Shown: one piece after another, positions 37,362 to 44,647 of the stretch
How the letters are laid out: each line of letters begins with the position of its first letter
How positions within the stretch are numbered: position 1 is the first letter of the stretch
Source: Polaromonas sp.
Lineage (GTDB): Bacteria > Pseudomonadota > Gammaproteobacteria > Burkholderiales > Burkholderiaceae_C
Direction of reading: 5' to 3'
DNA: 64,000 nt
Assembly (NCBI RefSeq): GCF_029945895.1
Contig: NZ_JAQSDL010000112.1
Location: forward strand, 1-64,000
Translations under genes and position numbers: made by a program
Notes under the pieces: generated by a model
The model's input: only the letters and a program-made list of their open reading frames with translations
Database searches by the model: none
What the model was told of the DNA's origin: nothing

Positions 37362-37892
<531 letters not shown>

Positions 37893-37971
37893 GGCGGCTT
37901 CCTTTCAATACGTGGCACGTCTAGGCGGTTCCGTTAGCCGACGGGCCCGCTTAACCCACGACGAGCAAACC

Positions 37972-39474
37972 TTAAGCCGACTCCTCGATATCAGCACCAA
38001 GGTCAGCGGCAATCAGTTTGAATTGCTCCAATGCCGCTTGCAGATCTTCCACAATCTCTTGGGCAATAACTGCCGGTGCAGGCAGGTTGTCGCTGTCGGC
38101 GAGGGAATCATCCTTCAGCCAGAAGATGTCAAGGCTGGCCTTGTCGCGCGCTGTCAGCTCTTCGTAGGTGTACATGCGCCAGCGACCGTCCGGGTTCTCG
38201 GCCGTCCACGTTGGTTTGCGCTTGTTGCGGTTGGCGACGTTGTACAGGTCCACAAACTCGTCGAGATCTTGCCGCCTGAGCGGGCTGGTCTTCAGTGTGA
38301 AATGCTTATTGGTGCGCAGGTCATATATCCACAGCTTTTTGGTCCACGGTTTTTCGTTGGCGGATTTTTTCTCCAGAAACAGCACATTGGCCTTGACGCC
38401 TTGCGCGTAAAACAGGCCGGTTGGCAAACGCAGCAGCGTATGCACATCGCACTCATGCAGCAGCTTGCGGCGGATAGTTTCGCCGGCCCCGCCTTCAAAC
38501 AGCACGTTGTCAGGCAGCACCACTGCCGCGCGGCCATTGGTTTTAAGCAGCGTCTTGATGTGCTGCACAAAATTAAGTTGCTTGTTGCTGGTAGTGGCCC
38601 AGAAGTCGTCACGCTCGATGGTGTCCTTCTCGGTGCTGGTGCGGCCATCTTCACCCACGATGACGGTGCTGCTCTTTTTGCCGAACGGCGGGTTGGCCAG
38701 CACCACCTCATATCGTTCGCCCGGATCAGAACCCAGCGCGTCACCGACGATCACGGGCACCGACTTTTCAGACCCGATGCCATGCAACATCATGTTCATG
38801 GCGCACACCCGCGCGGTGGCCTGCACCAGTTCATAGCCGGTGAAGGCTTTTTCCTTCAGGTGCTTGAGCTGGTCGCGCGTCAGGTTCTTGTTGTGCTGGG
38901 TGATGTAGTTGTGCGCAGTGAACAGAAAGCCGCCTGTGCCACAAGCCGGGTCGCAGATGGATTCACCGGGCTGCGGGGCCATACAGTCCACCATGGCCTG
39001 AATCAGCGCGCGCGGCGTGAAGTACTGGCCGGCGCCGCTCTTGGTGTCTTGCGCGTTCTTCTCAAGCAAGCCTTCATACGCATCGCCTTTCACGTCGGCG
39101 CCCAGAATCGTCCATGTCTCGGCGTCAATCAAATCAACAATCACGCGGCGCAGCTTGGCCGGGTCCTGAAACTTGTTTTGCGCCTTGCCGAAGATCAGGC
39201 CCAGCGTGCCCTTTTGCTGACCCAGCGCCTCCAGCACGTGGCGGTAGTGGTCAAACAACTCGTCGCCATCCTTGGCCAGCAGCGACGGCCACGAATACGC
39301 GCCTGGAACAATGCTGACCTGGTTGTGCGGCGGCTGCGCGCGTTCGTCGGCCATCTTGAGGAACAGCAAATACGTGAGCTGCTCTACATAGTCGCCATAA
39401 CTCATGCCGTCGTCGCGCAACACATTGCAGTAGTTCCAGAGTTTCTGGACGAGTCCGTTGGTGGTGGTGTTCAT
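37972..39474 (-). CDS. hsdM: Type I restriction-modification system methyltransferase HsdM
   Basis: The 500-residue N6-adenine methylase has an N-terminal helical domain, the pre-motif QYFTP (150-154), AdoMet motif DPACGTGGF (175-183) and catalytic NPPF (261-264). With HsdS it methylates the recognition sequence and with HsdR forms the restriction complex. The start at 39474 (MNTTTNGLVQKLW) is the family-typical N-terminus. Unusually it is about 3.8 kb downstream of hsdS, directly after a type IV toxin-antitoxin pair (20-bp gap to the toxin gene). Confidence 0.95.
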   Translation of the reverse strand: MNTTTNGLVQKLWNYCNVLRDDGMSYGDYVEQLTYLLFLKMADERAQPPHNQVSIVPGAYSWPSLLAKDGDELFDHYRHVLEALGQQKGTLGLIFGKAQNKFQDPAKLRRVIVDLIDAETWTILGADVKGDAYEGLLEKNAQDTKSGAGQYFTPRALIQAMVDCMAPQPGESICDPACGTGGFLFTAHNYITQHNKNLTRDQLKHLKEKAFTGYELVQATARVCAMNMMLHGIGSEKSVPVIVGDALGSDPGERYEVVLANPPFGKKSSTVIVGEDGRTSTEKDTIERDDFWATTSNKQLNFVQHIKTLLKTNGRAAVVLPDNVLFEGGAGETIRRKLLHECDVHTLLRLPTGLFYAQGVKANVLFLEKKSANEKPWTKKLWIYDLRTNKHFTLKTSPLRRQDLDEFVDLYNVANRNKRKPTWTAENPDGRWRMYTYEELTARDKASLDIFWLKDDSLADSDNLPAPAVIAQEIVEDLQAALEQFKLIAADLGADIEESA

Positions 39475-39493
39475 TCGGTAGGGGTTTTCAAAA

Positions 39494-40345
39494 TCAGGTT
39501 TTTTGCAACAGCTCAGTACACAGCGCATGGATGATTCTGCGTGCGCGCTCCAGCGCCATATTTGACTGATGGGCCAGCAAGAGCGGGCCTTGCTCGTCTG
39601 TTTCAGGCTGCAGTATCGCGACGATGCGCCGGGTAGCAGGCGCGTCAATCAGTTCAAGCAAGTCACGGCCCAGCAGTCGTGCGCTCACTTCTTCATGGTC
39701 AAAATCTTCGGCTTCAAACAAATCGGCATGTTGGGCGGCCGCGTGGTCATACTTATCGCAGTCCAGGTAGTGCCGCAGGTACAGCATCAAGTCCGGTGCG
39801 TCACGCCCCGGAAACTTTTGCTTGCGGTCGTGCCAGGCCGTGATCTTGAGCAATGCCAGTGCGGGGATGCTCGCCACGTTGACCGATGCCTCATCAGGCA
39901 ACAGGACCTGGTGGCTGGCTTGCATGGCCTCGCGCATGCCAAAGCAGTCAAACACGGTGTGCTCATCAGGCGGCCAGGCCAGGGTGCGGTCCGGCCGCTC
40001 CACGCCGCCAAAGGGCACGATGTCCAGTGGGTGCTTTGATGTTGTGTGGCGCAGCTTGTGTGTGGCGTCGTTCGAAACGGCCTCAAACTCGCCGCCGTCA
40101 ATGAGGGCCTGGCGCAAAGCCTCAAACGTGCCCCAGTCGCGCACCATCACGCCAAAGTCAATGTCGTCGGTCTTGCGCCTGGTGTCTATGCCGTACACAT
40201 GCAGCAACATCACGTCACGCGCGGCGGCCCCCATCAGAAAAAACCCGGCCCCCAACGGCGCCGCCACTGCCTGCAGCGGGCGCACCACCTGTGCCAGCGG
40301 CAACAGATCAAACCTGGCGGACAAGTCGTGCAACATGGCTTTCAT
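39494..40345 (-). CDS. AbiEii-type nucleotidyltransferase toxin
   Basis: A 283-residue nucleotidyltransferase with LMGAAARDVML (38-48) and RKTDDIDFGV (57-66), giving the catalytic acidic pair of the AbiEii/AbiGii family. It overlaps the upstream AbiEi-like gene by 38 bp (29 bp if the second ATG at 40336 is used), the expected antitoxin-toxin order. AbiEii toxins modify tRNA or related targets and cause growth arrest during phage infection. It is located inside the type I restriction locus, immediately before hsdM. Confidence 0.85.
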   Translation of the reverse strand: MKAMLHDLSARFDLLPLAQVVRPLQAVAAPLGAGFFLMGAAARDVMLLHVYGIDTRRKTDDIDFGVMVRDWGTFEALRQALIDGGEFEAVSNDATHKLRHTTSKHPLDIVPFGGVERPDRTLAWPPDEHTVFDCFGMREAMQASHQVLLPDEASVNVASIPALALLKITAWHDRKQKFPGRDAPDLMLYLRHYLDCDKYDHAAAQHADLFEAEDFDHEEVSARLLGRDLLELIDAPATRRIVAILQPETDEQGPLLLAHQSNMALERARRIIHALCTELLQKT

Positions 40346-41375
40346 ACAAGCGTTTGGCCGTTTCCATGCAACGTGCATCGCCCGTGGCCAGCAGGTCGGC
40401 ATACACCAGCACCGGCGGCACGCAAGGCCCGGCCACTGCGTCTTCAGGAAAGTGCCAAAACCGGTGGCGCACCTCCACCACGGCCTTGTGGCCCACGTCC
40501 GCCTCTTTGGCAAAGCGGTAACGTGCGGCCAGTTGGCCTGGCAGCTTGTCGGCATACATCGTCAGCTCACCCGGTGTCAGGTAGTTGGTCAGCAGCGCGC
40601 CAGCGGGCTCGCCGCCCCACTGGGCACCGCTCTTGTCGAGGGGCCATTCCTGCCAGCCCTCCAGCGCAGGCACGTAGTAGCGGCCTAGCAAGGTGCGTGG
40701 CCGCAACTGGCGTGCATAGGCATCAGCCCACAGCGCCAGCAATCGCTCGCCGTCAAACAGCCGGCGCGTGCCGCGCTTGCCATCCAGGTCCGCCACAAAG
40801 CCCTGGCGCTGCAGATCGGGCATGACCCAACCCACCGTGCCGTGGGCCACGCCGGCCCGGGCGGCCAGCTCGCGGTAAGGCAAATTGACCCACTCCGGGT
40901 GGCACAGCAGCGCAAACAACACCTGCAAGCCCGTGGGCTGAAAGGCCCGCCCCACCTGCGGCGTCACGGCCCTCAGCACCGGCTTGCGGCCTGTTGCCCA
41001 CACCAACACATGGGGCTGCTGAATATAAGCATTGCCGGCGGTGTCCAAAAACTCACGCCCCTGCTTGCGCAAAGTCTCTGCCATGTCCGGGTTGATGTAG
41101 TCGGCCACCACCAGCCCAGGCAGGGCATGCGCCTCTGCTTGCCGGTCCAGCTGGTGCAGCGTCGCCCCCAGATTTGCAGGCCGTAGCAGGCGGCGTATTT
41201 CTGCTACGTACTTCTGGCCCTTGCCACCGCGGCCAATGCGCACCACGGCATCTGCGTGGGCCGCACCCCGCTTGAGCTGGGCATGTTCCAGTTGCGCGTC
41301 CAGCCCCAAGCCGAGCGCGGCTTCCAGGGCAGCGTTCAGCAGAGTGGTTTCCGGTTGTGTAGGCACTTTGTCCAT
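40308..41375 (-). CDS. AbiEi-family type IV antitoxin
   Basis: A 355-residue protein. The centre holds a winged helix (about 150-205; LPYRELAARAGVAHGTVGWVMPDLQRQGFV) and the C-terminal part has GGEPAGALLTNYLTPGELTMYADKLPGQLAARYRFAK, typical of the long AbiEi antitoxins. These repress their own promoter and block the toxin without stable protein binding. Four TGTCCA/TGGACA-type hexamers cluster around its start. First gene of the pair, then abiEii and hsdM. Confidence 0.83.
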   Translation of the reverse strand: MDKVPTQPETTLLNAALEAALGLGLDAQLEHAQLKRGAAHADAVVRIGRGGKGQKYVAEIRRLLRPANLGATLHQLDRQAEAHALPGLVVADYINPDMAETLRKQGREFLDTAGNAYIQQPHVLVWATGRKPVLRAVTPQVGRAFQPTGLQVLFALLCHPEWVNLPYRELAARAGVAHGTVGWVMPDLQRQGFVADLDGKRGTRRLFDGERLLALWADAYARQLRPRTLLGRYYVPALEGWQEWPLDKSGAQWGGEPAGALLTNYLTPGELTMYADKLPGQLAARYRFAKEADVGHKAVVEVRHRFWHFPEDAVAGPCVPPVLVYADLLATGDARCMETAKRLYESHVARLVRQV

Positions 41376-41422
41376 TTATTCGTATTGTCCACGATTAATG
41401 GACGGGCATCAATAATGGACAA
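41369..41422 (-). promoter_or_regulatory. TTGTCCA/TGGACAA repeat cluster at the abiEi promoter
   Basis: TTGTCCA occurs at 41369-41375 (over the start codon) and around 41385-41391; inverted TGGAC copies lie at about 41399-41403 and 41416-41422 (TGGACAA). The direct and inverted arrangement in 54 bp suggests an AbiEi operator, which would control abiEi-abiEii-hsdM separately from hsdRS. Confidence 0.5.
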
Positions 41423-41497
41423 CAGAAGTGATTCATTTGCGCAACTCGGCCCAAGATTGCTTAGGAACCGTTGCTTGATCGGGCCAGGTAAAGCCCG

Positions 41498-42403
41498 CTA
41501 TTCAATTAAGTCCTGCTCGCTGGAAGGAACTGCTACGTCTCTCATGACCCGGAGGTTGGCTTCAACCACCTTACTCTGGAGTTGTACTCGCAGTGGCACA
41601 CGGCGGTTGCTGTAGTGTGCTTCGCGATGGTGATTGGGGCAAAGAGCAATAACGTTGGTAACAAGGTCCATACCTTTTTCAGAAAGCGGTACTACGTGAT
41701 GTGTCTCTAAAAATATCCGGCCATCATATTTAACAAACCCCGGTACATCACAAAATTCACATTTACCACTAGCGCGACGCAACACTGCTTTTCGAACGTC
41801 CAGGCTACGCACATAAACTTTTCCGCTGGCATCTCGTTGCTCGGGAAAGCCCTCATTCGGTTGAACGTCGAACTGATCGGTAAAGCGATCGGGCTCAGCA
41901 CCCCGCGTCACCACACAATCACCTGTCGATTGGTCATACGAAGTAATAGCCCAAGGCACCAGATCCAACGCCCTTCGATAGACGTGGGATGGTTCTGAAT
42001 CTGGGTCTTCCGCACTCCGCATGTCGCCTTGGCAAACAATTACGCGAATCGGGATCTTGGTTCGAGCGGCCTGTTGAATACAAAGATCCATACGCGAGGC
42101 GCGACGCTCCCAGGTTTTTTTTCCAGCTCTTCCCATAGCCAAGCCAAAACGCCGAGGATTAATCGTCTGAAGCAAGTTACCGTTTTGCTCGGTCATCGCA
42201 TCAAACCAAAGATTCAGCACGACGACTTTTCCGGGTTCGACAAAGGCCCATTCATAACAATACTTGGGATTACTGGCAGCGCGTTCAGGCTTCGAGCCAC
42301 TCCGAAAATTTGTCCAGTCTGAAACGTTCACGCCCGCCTCTCGTACGAGGTCCATAACTCTACGATGAACTTTAGGATCGACTTCGCTTAGCAAAGGTGA
42401 CAT
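41498..42403 (-). CDS. HNH endonuclease with uncharacterised N-terminal domain
   Basis: A 301-residue protein. Residues ~205-265 form a zinc-supported HNH/McrA-type nuclease: CEFC (215-218), THH (234-236), Asn250, CPNHH (255-259) and His263. The first ~190 residues (YEWAFVEPGKVVVLNLWFDAM, TKIPIRVIVCQGD) form a separate domain that I do not recognise and that may read modified DNA or a ligand. It lies 19 bp after gene X within the restriction locus. A modification-dependent nuclease is a reasonable inference. Confidence 0.83.
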   Translation of the reverse strand: MSPLLSEVDPKVHRRVMDLVREAGVNVSDWTNFRSGSKPERAASNPKYCYEWAFVEPGKVVVLNLWFDAMTEQNGNLLQTINPRRFGLAMGRAGKKTWERRASRMDLCIQQAARTKIPIRVIVCQGDMRSAEDPDSEPSHVYRRALDLVPWAITSYDQSTGDCVVTRGAEPDRFTDQFDVQPNEGFPEQRDASGKVYVRSLDVRKAVLRRASGKCEFCDVPGFVKYDGRIFLETHHVVPLSEKGMDLVTNVIALCPNHHREAHYSNRRVPLRVQLQSKVVEANLRVMRDVAVPSSEQDLIE

Positions 42404-42422
42404 TTTTCTCCGCCTCTTCGTA

Positions 42423-43295
42423 CTAGTTAGACCAACCGAGCTCCCTCAGCACCAGCCCTACCGCAGCAATTGAATACTCGGCATCATCCTCGGTCACCGG
42501 ACGGGTGCTTTTTTCTTCTTGAACATTTGGCTTATTTCGTGCGTGCAACCGGGCCAAAGAACGGCCTGTATTGCGGATTACAGCGAAGTCCTTCTCGGGA
42601 ATCCTTCCAGATAGCTCCCAAAGATCTATCAACCGCAAGCTTGGGTCGCCCTCATTGGTGGACAGCCAAGCCCCAATACACCACTGTGCAACATCCCGCG
42701 CACGATCAACGACTGACTCCGGGCCAGCGCGATAAGCAGCTTCAATCAACTTCCCCACAGTCTCATTTACTTTGTGACGCGCATGCTCTGGAATTGCAGA
42801 TTGGTCCAATTCCGGCAAAACGCCAAGAGCCGATCTGGCGCGAAGCGTAAACAGATCCTCTCCCGTAACGATGCGTTCAACACTTATCACACGCCAAAGT
42901 GTGAACGCCTGCCTACTGCCAAGCGCAATCAGCGCCTTCTCAAATCCCTCGCCGAACATGTTTAACGCCGACCGCCCATCAAAACCATGCAGGCTCATTG
43001 GCGAGAGGGCTTGTGAAGGGAGAAAAGAATGAGGTGTAACTTTCCACGACTGTGGTTGGGTGCCAGGATTGACGTAGAAACGACCTCGTCTAACCCGCGT
43101 TACTGGATCAAACGAATCCTCGCGAAATAGCAATTTCGCTGAATATAGGTCTGCATCGGGAGGTAGTTCGTCGAAATCAGCTTCTTCCCGAATCGGTGTT
43201 GCTAGCGAGAGCACAGGGGAAGGCCACAAACCATACCCATAATGCCCTTGCCCCTCGTAGACGAGTTTGGAGCTCCCATCTATGGCAATCATCAT
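42423..43295 (-). CDS. Unknown protein X, coupled to hsdS
   Basis: This 290-residue protein is not recognised. Its start MMIAIDGSSKLVYEGQGHYGYGLWPSP at 43295 overlaps the hsdS stop by four bases (ATGA), so it should be made with the restriction complex. No signal peptide, transmembrane segment or known catalytic motif is visible. The C-terminal half is helical and charged (ARDVAQWCIGAWLS, IRNTGRSLARLHARNK), somewhat like regions of abortive-infection proteins, but this is only an impression. Base composition is more AT-rich than the flanking core genes. Confidence 0.8.
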   Translation of the reverse strand: MMIAIDGSSKLVYEGQGHYGYGLWPSPVLSLATPIREEADFDELPPDADLYSAKLLFREDSFDPVTRVRRGRFYVNPGTQPQSWKVTPHSFLPSQALSPMSLHGFDGRSALNMFGEGFEKALIALGSRQAFTLWRVISVERIVTGEDLFTLRARSALGVLPELDQSAIPEHARHKVNETVGKLIEAAYRAGPESVVDRARDVAQWCIGAWLSTNEGDPSLRLIDLWELSGRIPEKDFAVIRNTGRSLARLHARNKPNVQEEKSTRPVTEDDAEYSIAAVGLVLRELGWSN

Positions 43296-44647
43296 GATGA
43301 AAAAGCCTTTGAAAGCGTAGCCTGTCGCAGCGCCTGCGCGCGTTTGAGGTTGGTGTCGACCTCGGCCTCGACTTCGCGGACGATGGACAGGTGACGGTCG
43401 ACTTCGGCGACGATGCGGATTTGCTCTGCGAGCGGCGGCAGAAGGACTGGCAACTCGCGCAACAAACCAAGTGGGGCAAATTTTTGGGTTGTTCCTTTTA
43501 GGCGTGGATCCAACCACTTGTTCAAGGGCGACGAAAGAAGCCAGTAGCAAAAGTACGTGGAATTTAGAAATTCTTGATTTGCTTTGAACAGCCCGACATT
43601 CTTGATACTGAACCGCTTTGAGGTCTGAACTTCGCACGGGTTGCCAACGGTTCCAATCATCGCGAACAACACATCACCAACTCCAACGCCTGATCGCTTC
43701 GATATTTCGTCGTGATCGCTCTCGGAAATGAACTTGACGTTCTCAAAATCAATTCCGTACTCTTCTAAATTTTTCGAGGTGACGAGCGGTACGCCATCGG
43801 ATACATAGTCGGGCGTGTTATGTGTGCCATCTCGGACACTTGCGCAAACCTGCTCAGAACTTGCAATTACCCAACCTGCGGGAACTACGAACCCTTGCAC
43901 CTCTGTTGATTGAGTTGCTGCTTTGAATTTTCCCCTACCCACCCACTTCGTTCGCCGCTCCGCAAGAGTCCGCTCCAAAAGCTGTTCGCCGGTTTCGAAG
44001 GTGCGGCCTTCGCGGTGGGCTAGGCTGGCTTCGGTTTCTACGAGGCGGCCTTCGACGGCGGCTTTGAGGACGGAGGCTTTGTAGCGTTTGAGGTTCGCTT
44101 TGACGCGCTGGAGGTTGGCGACGGCTTCGTCGAGGCGGGAGAACTGTTTTTCGAGTTCGGCGACGACTTCACGCTGCGTCTCTAACCCTGGACAGGGCAC
44201 GGAAATATCCAACATCGTGCCTTGACTGACGGTGTTCTGACCTGCGCTGGACACCATATTCAATTCAATGTGACGTCTTACCGTCTGTGAGTTGAAGTAA
44301 TGAGCAAGATAGCGATAGTCAACAATGGCTTGGTTCGGTCGCAAGCGAATGAAGTGATCGCAGTACGCCCAAGCGCGATTGGCTCGGAATTGAATAACGC
44401 GGCCGACGAGAGCCTTGCTCCCGTTTACCCGGATGCAGACAAGGTCCTCATGCTGGAGCGCGTACTTGGCAAGCTCCTTGGCCGTGAGGCGAATTTCTCT
44501 AGGGTCTGACTGATCGATCTTGCCTGCCGTGATGTCTGCAAGCCGCAATACAGGCGTGTTCACACCGTCCGTGCCACTGCGTTTCGATAGTCCGTTTTGT
44601 GACTCCAGAATTAGGTCGCGCAATGGCACCAAAGAGTACTGACTCAT
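43292..44647 (-). CDS. hsdS: Type I restriction-modification specificity subunit HsdS
   Basis: A 451-residue protein with two target-recognition domains (about 1-165 and 235-400), each followed by a conserved helical spacer (ETQREVVAELEKQFSRLDEAVANLQRVKANLKRYKASVLKAAVEGRL; AEQIRIVAEVDRHLSIVREVEAEVDTNLKRAQALRQATLSKAF, shown here only to mark the repeats near residues 170 and 405). The two recognition domains set a bipartite target that cannot be read from sequence. ATGA overlaps join it to hsdR upstream and gene X downstream. The recognition domains are AT-richer than the helices. Confidence 0.93.
   Translation of the reverse strand: MSQYSLVPLRDLILESQNGLSKRSGTDGVNTPVLRLADITAGKIDQSDPREIRLTAKELAKYALQHEDLVCIRVNGSKALVGRVIQFRANRAWAYCDHFIRLRPNQAIVDYRYLAHYFNSQTVRRHIELNMVSSAGQNTVSQGTMLDISVPCPGLETQREVVAELEKQFSRLDEAVANLQRVKANLKRYKASVLKAAVEGRLVETEASLAHREGRTFETGEQLLERTLAERRTKWVGRGKFKAATQSTEVQGFVVPAGWVIASSEQVCASVRDGTHNTPDYVSDGVPLVTSKNLEEYGIDFENVKFISESDHDEISKRSGVGVGDVLFAMIGTVGNPCEVQTSKRFSIKNVGLFKANQEFLNSTYFCYWLLSSPLNKWLDPRLKGTTQKFAPLGLLRELPVLLPPLAEQIRIVAEVDRHLSIVREVEAEVDTNLKRAQALRQATLSKAFSS

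Noticed and set aside
37919-37970. Integron attC-like or attachment-site-like palindrome (GTTAGC...GCTTAAC) next to hsdM
   Set aside because: The order and spacing of core sites do not fit attC, and there is no integrase or matching repeat at the other border.
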